A stretch of 64,000 nt of DNA from Symsagittifera roscoffensis. Its lineage: Eukaryota > Xenacoelomorpha > Acoela > Convolutidae. The DNA lies in contig NC_087068.1 of NCBI RefSeq assembly GCF_963678635.1, forward strand, positions 55,274,467 through 55,338,466. Reading direction: 5' to 3'. The notes below the pieces were generated by a model that saw only the letters and a program-made list of their open reading frames with translations, was not told where the DNA came from and made no database searches. A program made the translations under genes and the position numbers. Shown here piece after piece: positions 29,266 through 43,469 of the stretch (position 1 is the first letter of the stretch; every line of letters begins with the position of its first letter).

Positions 29266-30193
29266 AATCTTGAAGTCAATCTTCAAAATCATTTCAGGCG
29301 CTAAACAAAATTATTAATATACAATAACGATTGATAAAAAGATCTCAGATCGTTTTCCTAAATTCTGCAGTAATATACAAAATATGTTTGAAAAATATTT
29401 TTTGAAAAATCAAAATAAAAATTAGTAGCATGACAATAAATGGTTAAGTAATCATAAATCATCCTGTTGTTCCAGCTTCATCACCTAAACATAACAGCAT
29501 TCATAAGCTCACTAATATCATAAAAACACTAAATCTTTTCTCTACACAAATTTAAATCATTTTAAACTTAAATTCACTTAAATTTAAAATCAGATCATCA
29601 AGGCTCATCCTTGGATCTTAAATCATTTTCTATTTAATTAAATTTAAAACTTGATCATCAAGGCCTATCCTTGGATCAAAAAGAACATTTTTGTTCTCCC
29701 CCACCCACTTAGCTAGTGTCTAACGACCTCAAATGTCGATTCACTATCCAACCCTTTCTGAAAATCCAGGACTAACAGAAATTTTTGAACAAAACTAATC
29801 ATTCAAATTAGGATAAACAGTGAAGAACTTCGGTTATTCATCCTTCACTTGATCCCCCCTCTTACCAGACCCAGGATAAATCTTAGACTTAGTAAGTTTA
29901 AAATAGTATCTAATGAACTACTCGCGTTCTAATTATACCTGAACCTTGTGGATCGATTTACTATTCTCCAACCCTGAACACAATCACTACCCTTAAGTAA
30001 GATTAAGTAAGTTAACACCTTAGCTTATACTAGCCACGAGAAAGTATAAAATCATTCTTCGGAATCGATATACTTTTCTCCCCAACCCTGAACAAATAGA
30101 CCCAGGTTAGGCTAACCAAAAAATCGTAAGGACTAACAGTCTAAGAAAATAGAAAAAATTTAACAACCTTTTGCATCCGTCATCCTAAACCTT
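29266..30193 (+). other. Leader of copy B with repeated stem-loop motifs
   Basis: Carries the counterparts of the copy A leader repeats: two ATCAAGG...CCTTGGAT hairpin units (about 29594-29620 and 29651-29676) and three CAACCCT-type motifs (about 29730-29757, 29945-29985, 30055-30095). Confidence 0.5.
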
Positions 30194-30660
30194 ATGTCAT
30201 TTAAAAACCTAGGAAATAAACAAACAATCGTTTTACACAATTGTGAAATAGATAACAAAAAATACGATCTTGTAATCACACCTCATACACAAACAGTTGG
30301 ATACATTAGAACAAAACGACAAACACTAAAAAGAAAATAATAACCAAACAAAGACAAATAACACGAAAAAGATTTTCAAAAAACCGAAACGCATTTTCAG
30401 AATCAGAAACCAGCAGTTTAGACGAACTTTATAAATTAAAAGAATCTATAGATAAAAATTGCCCCATTCACGATCAATTATATTTTTCCGACTCAGAAAC
30501 AACTTCAAATTCATCAAAAAGAGGAAAAAGAAGAATAAAAAAACAATATAAACACAAACCAGTACACTTATACAATTGGAATCAACCAATTAGACACATC
30601 GATAATTACATATTAACAGTCATCAAACGAAAAAATGAGCTCAACACACACCCCAGGTGA
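30194..30660 (+). pseudogene. ORF1 of copy B, frameshifted
   Basis: Matches the 155-aa basic ORF1 of copy A, but one A is missing from an A-run near 30343, which brings in an early TAA. The remainder is still clearly alignable, including the acidic Ser patches and the overlap with ORF2. Confidence 0.8.
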
Positions 30661-32293
30661 AGAAAGTCCAGATGATGATGATATCTTCTCCTTTATCGTA
30701 GATGCAACCACTGATAGAGGACAGCACATATTTTGCAAAAATTTACTCTTAAATTTGTTTGAACCCGGAATCAGTCCATGTAAAACAGAGTTCCCAGATG
30801 TAAAAATCAAAAGACAAATTATCGATCACTATTTGAAAGATATATGCAACTTAACACAACAATACGGAATCTACTCCATACAATTCAGCTCACCAAACCA
30901 GAATCACAGCAAATATGTAATTCAAACAGACGACCTTGATTTAGAATTCTCAAAAGTATTCTCAGAATATATAAAAAGCATACAATATCATAACTCACAA
31001 AGAGCAAACTCCATATTCACCAATGAAGTTTTTGCAATAATATATAGTATATCTCGATATTAGAAAACGAAATCCCAATCTCAAATGTCTCACCGACAGA
31101 AACATCTAAACATATAAGAGTACGACACGAAATCACACTACTCTCTAGTTTTCTAAATATAATTAAAGAAAATTTCACTAAAGATGATGTTTCACAACAT
31201 ACAAAACATGACTTACAAAAAATCTTGGCATGGTTTATAATAGATTATTTCACACATAATCTAGATTTAATTTCACAAGCAAGAAAAAATTTTAGACCTC
31301 AAAACTCAAACGATGATACTGCCATCACAGAACAATCAGACTATGTTTGGTACGATATCTTATATAAGAGATTATGTAAGAGTAATACCATTAACCATTG
31401 ATGCAACACCATTAAACTATAATACATTTTTACCTGATACGCAAAATAATAGTTTAAACTCCACAGTCATACACAATGAAAACCTCAATGGAACTAGAAA
31501 TCTCACCCAACAAGATATCCAGACACCATCACACTTCATAAATGAAGAAATCGTACACACAACAGCTACACAACAAAGTATTTCACCGATACGTCCAAAT
31601 TTAACAACACCAAGAAATACAAACCCTTCACAAACACAGGTAACCTTACAATCAACCGTTAAACCTTCGGTTGCCCCAAAATATTCACACATGGATTATC
31701 AAACATACAGACCCATGACAATACCGTCAAAAACACGTAAAACGTTCACTAGAAACAATTTTGCAGAACATAATTATAATTACACACATCCATCAAAAAC
31801 AAATTATCCCCCACGAAAAAATTTTAATAATTATACAAGATCTCGAAACTGGGATAACCCAATGGCACAAACTAATTCAGTAAATTTTCAAACAAATTTA
31901 CATCCTTCACAGGATCGTAGTGAAAACTATCCATTTTTTCAACAAAATAAAAATAAAAAACAAACATCTTATCAAATGGATTACTTATCCTCAGATGATG
32001 ATTTTTTACAACCAGATATATTTGCACCATATAATCAAGAACATCGTGGACAAGGAGTACAGAAACCACATACAAATCATAGAATTTTTTCTCTACAACC
32101 GATAGATACACAAAATCAACAACCAATTCAGCAACAAAACCCAATTAATACACAATATTTTCAACCAATTCAGCAACAAAACCCAATGATCACACACTCG
32201 TATCAACCGACACAAATGCAAAATGAAATACCACTCCCATATTATCTTCAACAACACGAAATAACAAGAAATCAACTTTCAAATTTTTCTCAA
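30635..32293 (+). pseudogene. ORF2 of copy B, frameshifted but fused in frame to Gag
   Basis: Begins with the same ATG as in copy A. A one-base deletion near 31049 leads to a stop at 31061-31063. A 65-nt deletion near 31351 then brings the frame back, so the last two thirds are open again from about 31313. At the end, where copy A has two TAA codons, copy B has TAT and CAA and reads straight into Gag-Pol. Confidence 0.8.
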
Positions 32294-35200
32294 ATGCCAA
32301 ATGCAGCAGATTCATTACAAATGACAATGAATCCATCCCTTATGGGTGGATCATCAATAACATCAAATAAACCTTTAATGGTATTCACAGGAACATACCC
32401 TGAATATTCTGTAGAAGACTATTTAAATGCAGTAACAGCAAATTTGATTTTAAATATAGGACCTGAACCAATTAATACGCCACTACATCAAAACTGGATA
32501 CATCGACGCACAGCGTTGATACAAACAACTTTAGACGGCGCAGCCCAAAAATGGTTTTCAGTATTGCCTCTAGAAATAAAATCAAATTGGAAAAGGTTTA
32601 CACGAGAATTTTCAAAAATGTTTGACTCCGAAAGAAACAAACAACAACAAAGAGTTTTATGTAATGAAATTCGCAGATTACCAAATGAAACCATCAAGCA
32701 ATTAGCAGTACGCATCGAAACACTAGTTCGAAAAGCATATTCATTAAATACACATGACTATAAAAACACAAAGATGACAGAAATCCTAATGATGACCTTA
32801 ACACCGCAATTAAGAAAAATGGCAATAAAAAAGAGAGCATCCCATCCTTCTTCAATTCGAGAACCCGATTTAGATTTTCGAAAACTAGTAGACAAACTAG
32901 AACAAGCAGAAATCACAATGAAACTCGAAGAAACAGAAAATCTGAAATTACAATATGTTAACCGAATCGAAACAAATACCACAAGTATCAACAATATACA
33001 GGAATCAGATACAGACCTCGCTGAAAAAATCACTGAAATACTCAATATTTACGAAAAACACCCAAACTTTAAAGGCAAACCATCTTTCAAAAAATGGTGT
33101 AATTATTGCCGACGATACGGACATAGTATTTCTGAATGTAGACAAAAACAACAGGACAATCAAAACAAACCTCAAAAATATAAAGAACCGAATAAATCAT
33201 TCTATCAATACATGAAGAAAGATCAAAATCTACCAAACAAAAATGTATACAGCAACAACAGTTCAGGAAAACCACTACCGAGCAATACCAACTACACGAG
33301 AAATCAATCACCACATAACTCAAATTATAGAGGAAGATCGCCAGAACGAAGAAATACACAAAATTCGTCGCAAAATCACTACAATAGACCAAATAGTAGA
33401 AATAACTACTCCAGATCAAATTCAAATACAACACGATTTGTTTCTAGATCTAATTCCCAATCAAGAAATAATTACTATCCAAACAATCAATCACGAAATT
33501 CATCATACAATAGAAATAGAAACTACTCCAATAATCGGAATAGAAGTTATTCAAACAACCGAAACCAGAATTACCCGAACAATCGATCAAGGAATAACTC
33601 ATATAATAGATCAAACTATAACAGACCAAACAATAATTACCAAAACAGATCACGAAATAATTCACAAAATCGACATTCAAGTTATAATAATCGTTATAGA
33701 AATTATTCCCAATCACCACACAGGAATAATAACCATTATAATAATTCTAACAATCGCCACAGAAGTAGTACACCTAAACATCAAAGAAATATTAATCAAG
33801 TACAATCAAACCCAGAAACTACATCAGACCCCCCAGGTATTGATGACACAGGAAATAACGAACTACAACTAAATCAAATAAACTGTGAATCATCAGATTC
33901 AGAAAGTGATACAGAAAACACTATCTCCATAAATATGATAGCAGTTGAAAATGATTACGAACCTATTATATATGAACAACCTTTTTCATCACATATATAT
34001 GAAAATCAATTGGAACTCCTTCACAATTATTATATTGAACCCATCCATTCTACACAAACAACACAAGAAACAAACGAAATTAACACTACAAATCAACCCA
34101 ATGAGAATGACAAAACAAAATGCTTAAATACAAATGACATCTATCAAAACATACAAAAAGAACAACCCAAAGAAAAAATTTGGACAATACCATTTCTTTT
34201 AGAAAGTCCAAGAAGCAAAGAATTTCAACCACCAGATCTTGAAATTGATTTTTTAATTGATTCAGGAGCAGAATCAAATATAATAAACATTCCCACATGG
34301 AATGAAATAAAAACCTTACACCCAAAGCTAACACCTCTTGAAACCTCCAGTAAACTAGCAACAGCACAAGGATCAACATTGGTAAACTATGGAAAAATTC
34401 AATTATTTCTTCTCCCCACAAGAACAATGGAGCAAAATAAAATTTTAACCAACAATCAACATATTAAACAGTAAAATACTAATCAAAGATAAATACACAA
34501 AAACAAAAGACACATCCCTAACATTTTTTCAAAGATTAAACAAACAACCACCATTCTTTTCAAAATTTTATCCAATATATAACCAACAAAGAAAACACCT
34601 GAAACCACTATCAGGAAACAAATATAATTTTTCAATAAAACAAGTTCACCAATATGATAAAAAACAAAATAAACAACAACTCTATATGTCAGACTTTGAA
34701 TTCAAACCTATCCATAAGTTTTTCAAAATCACAATCTCATCCATAAAATATTTGAAAAACTCGAATTCAGATATTATATCTCTACAGGTATACAACAATA
34801 CACCTTACCAAGTAACATTACCTTTAGGACTTTTAGGCTATTGCGAAACCAACGCTACAATATCACCAATACACGAAAAAGCATATCGCGTAAATAATAT
34901 ACTCTAATTATTAGATATTTGTCAATCCACAATTCTTAATGAAGAATTATCCATAAATAATATAATAAGTAACGAAAAAAGAAATACGGATTATTTCACA
35001 AAAACCCCATATTTCAAACCGACATTCAACATAAATAACTACACAGAGAATCAACAGAAATTTTTAACAATGTTTAATTTCCAACATTCACAAATAACAC
35101 AAGACGAATTTGAAAAACTAGCCAAACAGCTAATTAAATATTCATCAGTCTATGCAACATCCAAATTTGATGTTGGCAAAATCAGCTCATCACTACATCT

Positions 35201-38200
35201 CCCATTAAAACCAGACGCAGTTTTCAAAAAACAAAGAGCAAGTAAAGTACCAATTCACTTACACGATAAAGTGAACAGATTACTCGACATTTTAGAACAA
35301 TACAACATTATATCACCAGTAAATAAAGAAGAACAACCAAAAGGTAACACATTTATCAACCCTGTTATCATTCTAGCCAAAGGAGAATCATTAAAAATCG
35401 TTCTCGACGCTAGATACCTCAACTCACTCATAGATGAATCAAAGTGTAATTGGCCTATTGAACCAATACAAGTTATTTTAACAAAAATAAACGGAAAATA
35501 CTTTACAACCGCAGATATGAATAGTGCATACAATCAAATGCCATTAGATGAACAATCGCGACGTTTAATACAATTTGTTATTGGAAACCAACAGTATGAA
35601 TTCAACCGCTTATTCTATGGAATATCCATAGGACCAGCAGCATTTTCAGCTTTTATGAGCAAAATTTTTTGACCACTAATACTCAAGAAAAACGCAATCA
35701 CCTATTTAGACGATGTTTTTATGCAATCACAGACTAAAGAAGAAATGTTCAATGTTTTAGAACAATATCACCAAATACTTCAGAACGAAAATCTGAAGGC
35801 CGCCCCTGATAAATCACACTTCTTTTTAACACGAGTAAAATTCTTAGGACATAACATAGAAAGAAAAACAATCACTCCATTAAAATCACGCATTGACGCT
35901 ATTCAGAAACTCCAACCACCGACAAATAAAAAGAAAATCCAAGAATTCCTTGGAATGCTAAACTTTTTAAGCAAATATGTTTATAAAATGCAATTATATC
36001 TAAGACCATTCTATAATATACTTAGACAACAAAATAATTTTGAATGGAATACAGAACATCAAGCACGATTTGAAGAAATTAAAAAACTTCTAACTGAACA
36101 AATTTCGAATACAATTCCAGATCTAAATCAACCATTCTACGCAATGTGCGATGCTTCGAACTTTGGCATCGGCGCAGCGTTATTACAATCACATAATGGT
36201 ACAAACAAAATGAACCTTATATCAGCAAATTCTCGATTATTCACTCAAGCAGAGCTAAGACTCTCAACCCTAATGAGAGAATGTACAGTCATAATCTATA
36301 CACTTACAGAATATGAATTTCTGATACTAGGATCAAAACATCCAATTGTTCTATTCACAGATCACAAACCAATCATTTTTCTCTTCTCACAAAAATCCAA
36401 CCCAAATCACCGAGTTTACAGATTTCAATTAATTCTAATGAAATTTCCAAACTTACATATAGTTTGGACAGCAGGAAAAAATCTTGCATTACCAGACACA
36501 TTAAGTCGAAATACACCTCCTGAATTACTTACACGTAAAACTACAGTTGAAATACCTAAAAATATAAAATTCTACCTTGCAAAAAACGAAACATCACCCC
36601 GACTAGAATGCAAATATGCAGTAAAAACTGACGTTGAACAATCACAGATAAATAATCTACAACACTTTCCACTTTATTTAGATTGTCAAAATAACCACTA
36701 CGAAGTTGATCTACTTGGAACATCAACTTTTAAACCAATTCCATACTCACAATGGATAAAAAATAACACCCAACAAAAAAGAGTAAAACAACACTCGCAT
36801 AAAAAAGACCTTTTTCCACTAATTGAAAAAGAAAACCTAACTGATAAAATAAATTTATCAGGACCACAAACAAACGATTCAAAATACACAATAAATCAAG
36901 TTTTTGACCTCCATGACCCACTTGATACAATACCCTTATCTAAATTAGAAATAGAAAACATTTTTCTCCCCCCAACAGAAACAATTATAATTTCAACATT
37001 GAAACAATACCAAAATCTTGACCCAGTAATTAGACAACTAAAATCATGGCACAAATATAAATCTAAACCCGTCAAGGCAGATACAATTATTTTAGGAAAT
37101 AAAACACTCCTCCGATATTTTTGAAAATTCAATAATACAACAATTAACGAAAACACAGACCTTCTAGAATACAAATTAAATGAATCTACAGTTCCCTGTC
37201 TCCCTTTAAGTATGATTCTCATAGCTTTTAATATTTCACATACACAAAATATTAAAGGACACTCTGGATCAGAGAAAACATATTCAAATTTTATACAAAA
37301 CTTTTATTTCCCAAATGCACCAATTTGGATAAAAGTACTATGCAATGACTGTATAGTATGCGAACTAAATAAACATTACCCAAATCAAAAACAAATAGCA
37401 CAAAAACAAGATTTTAAAGGACAAAGTGTGTACTTTAACCACCGTATCTCATTAGATACTAAAGGACCAATTTCACCCTCATCCGAAGGAAACTCCTACA
37501 TTATGGTAATTGTTGACGCATTTACACATTATGTAGCACTTAACCCAGTACCACATTGTAACACTTATTACGCTTACACAACGCTTTATGAACACTGGAT
37601 AGCCAAATTTGGACTACCAGAAATTCTAGTTACAGATAACGGTACAGAATTCATAAATAATGAAATTATCACACTATGTCATCTATATAACATCAAACAC
37701 AAACCACGTACATCTCACGCACCTTGGACAAACGGCTTAGTCGAAGGTATGAACCGTTCACTACAAGAATATCTTAGATGTATCATCAATGGAAACGATA
37801 CAAGATATACTGAATGGTCAGCAGATGTAAAATTATTTCCCCTAGCATGTAATTCACAAATCACGACAACTCTAGGAATGTCACCATATGAAATGGTTTT
37901 TATCCAAAAACCACGCAAACCAATAATGTTTACAACAAACTCTCATAAAAACGCACAAAGTTATTGTCAACCAAATAAAGACTCAATTTGTTATAACCTA
38001 CCTTTACATACACACGATGAAGATCATTTTCATCACCCACAAATTCTTAAATTAGCCTCCGGTACACACACCGAATGGATTTTAAACAACAGAGATAAAA
38101 AACACAATGAAATTTACCAAAAAGTAACAAAAAAGTTGTTACAAAGGCAAAACATTAATGAACAAATAAATTCACGCTTTACACCAGCCTCCGATTTAAA

Positions 38201-38738
38201 AATTGGAACATTTGTTTTAATACCCAATTTTAATACTCAAAAAGGAATTTCTAAAAAATTACAACCCCTTCGTAAAGGACCATACCAAATAATTGCAAAA
38301 CCCACTGATGTCACATATAAAATCACCGACTCAGACAAAAAAGAAATCGTTCAACACCGAAATAACCTATTACCTTATTATCCAAAAGAATACGCACTCC
38401 GCGAACTAACTCAATTATATTCTTTTACAGGTTTAAAAGTTATTCAAAATGACCCACATACGGAAAATACAACAAAGGAACAAAAAGATTTTCACCTCAA
38501 AAACCAAATAACAAAATCAACCACCACAAAAAACAATACAAAAAATCTAGATCAAAATACATCTCAAAAAGAAAGAAAAAATAGAAAAATGACAGAACAA
38601 ATAATACCCCAAGAACAAATCGACAAATCAGAACATAGAGAGTCTTCACGACTTAGAAATCAACCACGTAAAAATTATTAATTATTCATCCCACAATCTA
38701 AAATATTAAAGAAAGTCGAATTTCAAAAACAACCTTAA
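32294..38738 (+). pseudogene. gag-pol: Gag-Pol (ORF3) of copy B, broken
   Basis: Same domains as copy A: capsid-like region, CCHC knuckle, Asn/Arg-rich tract, DSGA protease, YLDD RT, RNase H, HHCC and DDE integrase, GPY module. Breaks seen: a roughly 80-nt deletion after the protease near 34450 with frameshift; CAA to TAA at 34906-34908; AGA to TGA at 35670-35672 just before the YLDD region; CGA to TGA at 37122-37124 between RNase H and integrase; and AAA to TAA at 38679-38681 near the C-terminus. It cannot make a full Pol. Protein similarity to copy A remains very high, so decay is recent. Confidence 0.95.
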
Positions 38739-39177
38739 TTTTGTATTTCACAGTCTTAGACCTTTGAAATATTTTGAATTTTCATTTTTCAAAATAACAT
38801 GCTGACAAACACGCAGCGATTCTAGTTCATAATTAGCCAATAGGATTCATCCAATCCGTCACCTTCTATAACTCTAACACAAACCAACTAGACGAACGAT
38901 ATTAAACTCCAGGCATATCTATAACTATAACTTTACGACCTCCAGGTCAAAAATAATCAAACCACTCCAACTTGACAACTAAAATAAACATCACCATAAT
39001 ATCATAACCCTCCCTTATCTAATAAACCAAAGATCAACAATATTTCCCCAACTCAGCCCTCAAATACCCCCCAAACAAATATGTTAATTTAGCCTAAAGT
39101 AAAAGAACGACCATTTTAATTAGCCTAAAGTATAAAAATCTCGAAAATACCCCAGATCATTTGACAAATGAAAATAA
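38739..39177 (+). other. Intergenic stretch between pol and the downstream ORFs, copy B
   Basis: Matches 8945-9389 of copy A. No conserved frame is seen. Confidence 0.4.
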
Positions 39178-39330
39178 AGACAAAGAAGACCTCCCGATCA
39201 CCATAAAAATTGCCCCCAACAATTTTTCACAAAACTCAACCCACTTGTCAAAAAACCAAAAAATAATCCGACCACACTTGAAAATTGCCCCAAACAACAA
39301 AAAATATTCGATCAAGAAGTCATTTTGTAA
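39178..39330 (+). CDS. Possible 50-codon exon upstream of ORF4, copy B
   Basis: The same ATG-less frame as 8792-8944, starting after a TAA with a basic RQRRPP run and ending at a TAA that abuts the ORF4 ATG. About nine of 50 residues differ from copy A and no stop has arisen. Confidence 0.4.
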   Translation, partial: RQRRPPDHHKNCPQQFFTKLNPLVKKPKNNPTTLENCPKQQKIFDQEVIL

Positions 39331-39561
39331 ATGCTCTTCTCTCAATCAGTCACTATAATTATCACAAACCTCAAACAATTTTTTAAGATACTTAAAACTT
39401 TTATAATATTTCTTTTTGATATCTTTGAATCTTTTGTAATAATCTTAATCATTTTTTGCAATATTTTTTTAATTTTCTATTCCCTATTTGAACTATACCT
39501 CCAACTTTCAAAAGCTATTGACTATATCCACAGGTACGATTCACAAAACTTATCTAAATGA
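39331..39561 (+). CDS. ORF4, 76-aa hydrophobic protein, copy B
   Basis: Intact, same length as in copy A, with the same long hydrophobic core and the ATGA overlap with ORF5. Confidence 0.6.
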   Translation: MLFSQSVTIIITNLKQFFKILKTFIIFLFDIFESFVIILIIFCNIFLIFYSLFELYLQLSKAIDYIHRYDSQNLSK

Positions 39562-39746
39562 TACGAACCATTTTTAGTAGAACCGATGTTTTTTTACTAT
39601 TTGTAATTTTTATAACATTTCTATCATCCCTCATCTTGACAATATGCAAATGTATAAAAAAAAGCAATCATCACATTCGCCCTAGCAACAATTCTCCTAA
39701 TTCTTTTTTAGAAGAATACTATAATAAACATAAACTTTTTCACTAA
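39558..39746 (+). pseudogene. ORF5 of copy B, frameshifted
   Basis: Starts at the ATGA overlap as in copy A. One extra A in the run near 39660 shifts the frame, so the second hydrophobic helix is replaced by a polar stretch. The first helix is unchanged. Confidence 0.6.
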
Positions 39747-40863
39747 AAGAATAGACCAAAAAAGCTATCAAAAATAGCTACCCAACAATCACATAGTCAG
39801 TCTTCACCGACATCATCCCAAGAAAACCCGACAACACCTTCAACTACCCAAAACCCCCAAACATCTACACGAATTTCTTTTCAAGATAACCCATATACCT
39901 TTGAAGAGCGACACGCTCGCTTATCAGAACCACTAGAACCAGTTCAACGACAAGCACCTCTAAGCGAACCGACATATAACTTATACCCAACACTACCACA
40001 AGAATTAAGTAGAATAAGAAATCCTAGTCAAAACCAAAATACAGTCGAAATAAATAGACAAATTATACATCCTCGACGAAACAGAAATTTTCAAACTCCC
40101 CGAGTTCATTTTGATATACCTCAATCCCCATCACAAAACACTCCAGAAAACCCCATTGGTATATTACCAGAAACCCCTACGCTTCTTTCACAACGTAGCA
40201 CCTCAAGCCTACCATCAGATTACTTAGGTTCAACACCAAAATCTGAACAAATACGTGAAAATCCCTTTGACCCCCCAAACCAAGCATCACGACTACCATA
40301 TTGGACAACACATTCATTCACACAAGGTGAACTAAATTTAGTAAATGATCCAATAGATATTTCTACGGATACAACAACATCCTCATCACTACCAGAAACA
40401 TTATCACTACCATCAACACCATCAATAAGCCAGATTTCACCACCACCTTTTAACTTAAATTTCCCAAATAACCTCGACAAATATTCCTTTAAGACTAGAC
40501 TGGAATACATTCACAGCACCTCCACCATTATTTGGACAACACCTAGAAAGTAACCGACTCCACAATTGGGCACTAAATAGACTACAATATAGACAAGACA
40601 TTCACGAAGACATTCGTGCTCATAACATCCAAATACTCCAACAGAATAGTCTACAATTAAAATTTGAAATCACGGTTAAATTAAACAACATTACTCAACA
40701 TCCCTATCCATTAAATCCACCAAATATAACAGCTCAATCCCTACCACCACCATTTATAACAACTGAAGTAATATACAAATACGACAGATATACCAAAAAG
40801 ACAATTGGTTACATCACATTTTATAACCCATACTCAGGATTGTCATACACATGTATATTCTAA
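39747..40863 (+). pseudogene. ORF6 of copy B, deleted and frameshifted
   Basis: Counterpart of 7233-8369, also without ATG. A 26-nt deletion near 40478 breaks the frame between the Pro/Ser-rich part and the C-terminal part. Both parts otherwise remain similar to copy A. Confidence 0.6.
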
Positions 40864-43469
40864 AAATTTTAATTTTTCTCCAACTCCTTTTTCTAACAAC
40901 CTCAAATGAAAACATAAACCCTTCCCCCCGCACAGGACCCCAAGATTTATTAGTAACACATTACGATTGTGACGAGAACGAACAAAAAACATTACACAAA
41001 TATGCAATAAATCAAGTATCACAATGCGAAACAGAACCACAAGCCATAGCAACTACAAATGTAATAGCAACACTTTATTCAAAAGCCCGAGCAACAACAG
41101 TTATAGGATATAAATTCACAGCACTATTTTCTGAAAAGAAAGTACATTGTTCACAAGTCTCAAACGGAAATAAAAACCGACTTGACCATGAATCATTCTA
41201 CCAGAGTAATATCGAACGACTTTTACATCTAAATCCCGAAGATTGTAAAAACGAGTTGCTCCGACTAAATATCACAAAAATAAAAAACACAGATAGAAAG
41301 TTAGTATATTTCCAAGATTTTGCAGATTCTGTACATCAAGCAGAACTTGAGAGATATCAAGGACATATAAAATTAGATGAAAAATACCCATACAACGGCG
41401 CACACGGAAGATTAACTTTTGACATGCACGATAAACACTGGATACCACACATTGGTATAAATAACCCATCAAACTGCAAAGCAGACACAAAAAATAAAGG
41501 ATATCAAGAAATCATGTTTTTTGATTGGAAAATACAACTCGAAAAAATACAACTCACACGCGATTTATCAGACAACACAATGATCTATCAAGGAATTCGA
41601 TTACCTTGTAAAAACGATCAAGGCTATTGTGACCCTACAACACGAACACAAGCAACAATTGTTTGGTTCCCCGAAGACACATGTACAACATTTCAAGTAG
41701 CAAAAATACACGCTCGTATGATAAAATTTCACGAAAAATATTTTATACAATCAATTCCATATGAACAAGTCCATCCATCACGAAAACTAAGTTCTAATTT
41801 TAGAAACATAGACAATATAGAAAATAAATTGACACGTTTTCAAATACATCAAGAAACAGAACTTGCATGTAAATACAGAAATCCACTTCACAAAACACAA
41901 TACTCCGAGATATTAGTTGAATACGAAAAAGGATTCGACATGACCACTGGAAAAGTAAAAATCGACCCATATGCAACAGGTCATCCTCTAAACGAAGGAA
42001 CATCATACATACCAGTTCATTTTCAAAAAAATACAGGTCAACCTGGTGGATATTTAAAGCCCCAAGATGATCAAAGCACTCGTTTACAAGAACTATCACT
42101 AATAAATAGTACATATTTCGGTAATATCCACTATGATATTCACTTAGATATGAAACTAGACTACACAATTAGCCGAATTTTTCAAGAAATGTCACTCTCC
42201 GAATTAGAAACACTACACCAACTATGCGAATTAGAAAGAACACAAATATTACAATCACTTGCACTAGCAGTATTAAAAATACCCTACGCAGGATATTTAC
42301 TATCGGGAAATATATCAAATTTTTTAGACTACGAAGGAAAAGTTTTATGGTTTTATACTTGTACCAAAAAAGTATCACCACTATACGTTTTTGAAGACAA
42401 ACGATGCTATAAAAGAATCCCTATCTTTTATAAGAATAAAGTACATTTCGTTGACACACTTTCAAGAAGAACCTATTTCTGGGATACCGCAGTCCCATGT
42501 GGATCAGAAAATAGCCACAATGTAGTACAACTAAACCCTGATGAAGATAAATATTACCTTCTTACCCCATATCCCACATTAATGCAATCACTCAAAAAAT
42601 TTTCACCTGAAAGCATTAGAGCTATTGTTCGAAACCCAAATATTGACTTACAATCAATTGGCATATATTCAAAATCCGATATACAACATCACATTAGAAC
42701 ACAACAATTCCAAGAATTATTAACACAAATGGACACAAAACAAAGACAATCAATTGACCAAAACTTACGCAAACTTGCCGAAACCGCAGGATTTGCAGAC
42801 ATCTATACGCAAGACTATAGCGGATATTTTAAAGACATTAAAGATTATATATATCTAAACGGTGAAAAATACCGTCCCCAAGATATATCACCTATCAATA
42901 TTTTTAGCTTTGTTACACTAAAAAATGAAATTCTCGATTTTCTAGGATGGCCCTACTACATCTTAGAAAAATTGACTATTTTATACGCAATGTTTAACTT
43001 TATTGGATTTCTTTTTTCACTCTTAAAAGGAATCTATAACACATGTGCTATACACACACAAGTCAATAGACAAGCAAGTGTAGCACGCATACTATTTGCA
43101 GGATTTTTTGGAATTTTTTCTACATCAATAAACAAAATTCTTTTAGATGCACAAATAAAAGAATACAACACAAAAATAGCAACAAGACAGAACACATACG
43201 ACGAAGAACATAACAATGTAGACACAACGCCAACAGCACCACAGTTACCACCCCTACCACATAACCATCCATTATCCCTAGTCCCACGTAATTTTCGAAA
43301 CTTAGCAATAACACATAATCCAAATTTTAGACCAACCATATCACAAAGTCCCATCCAACATATAATGACACACCACTCACAAGATGAAAATACCTATGAA
43401 CAAATTATAGAACAACCCCATACCACCGCTTTTCAGTCTCAAAATAATAATTTTTTTAGCCCACGATGA
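40851..43469 (+). CDS. ORF7, 872-aa envelope-like glycoprotein, copy B
   Basis: Intact and exactly as long as in copy A. It keeps the signal peptide, the ectodomain Cys residues, both C-terminal hydrophobic segments and the PTAP motif (43230-43241). Differences are concentrated near residues 1-25, 145-180 and 400-430. The C-terminal half (about 480-780) is nearly unchanged. Being open in a copy whose polymerase is dead is notable. Confidence 0.75.
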   Translation: MYILKILIFLQLLFLTTSNENINPSPRTGPQDLLVTHYDCDENEQKTLHKYAINQVSQCETEPQAIATTNVIATLYSKARATTVIGYKFTALFSEKKVHCSQVSNGNKNRLDHESFYQSNIERLLHLNPEDCKNELLRLNITKIKNTDRKLVYFQDFADSVHQAELERYQGHIKLDEKYPYNGAHGRLTFDMHDKHWIPHIGINNPSNCKADTKNKGYQEIMFFDWKIQLEKIQLTRDLSDNTMIYQGIRLPCKNDQGYCDPTTRTQATIVWFPEDTCTTFQVAKIHARMIKFHEKYFIQSIPYEQVHPSRKLSSNFRNIDNIENKLTRFQIHQETELACKYRNPLHKTQYSEILVEYEKGFDMTTGKVKIDPYATGHPLNEGTSYIPVHFQKNTGQPGGYLKPQDDQSTRLQELSLINSTYFGNIHYDIHLDMKLDYTISRIFQEMSLSELETLHQLCELERTQILQSLALAVLKIPYAGYLLSGNISNFLDYEGKVLWFYTCTKKVSPLYVFEDKRCYKRIPIFYKNKVHFVDTLSRRTYFWDTAVPCGSENSHNVVQLNPDEDKYYLLTPYPTLMQSLKKFSPESIRAIVRNPNIDLQSIGIYSKSDIQHHIRTQQFQELLTQMDTKQRQSIDQNLRKLAETAGFADIYTQDYSGYFKDIKDYIYLNGEKYRPQDISPINIFSFVTLKNEILDFLGWPYYILEKLTILYAMFNFIGFLFSLLKGIYNTCAIHTQVNRQASVARILFAGFFGIFSTSINKILLDAQIKEYNTKIATRQNTYDEEHNNVDTTPTAPQLPPLPHNHPLSLVPRNFRNLAITHNPNFRPTISQSPIQHIMTHHSQDENTYEQIIEQPHTTAFQSQNNNFFSPR

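Noticed and set aside
33243-33872. 209-codon frame overlapping Gag of copy B in another register
   Set aside because: It lies over the Asn/Arg-rich repeat tract, where low complexity keeps alternate frames open. In copy A only 138 codons are open. No independent signal.
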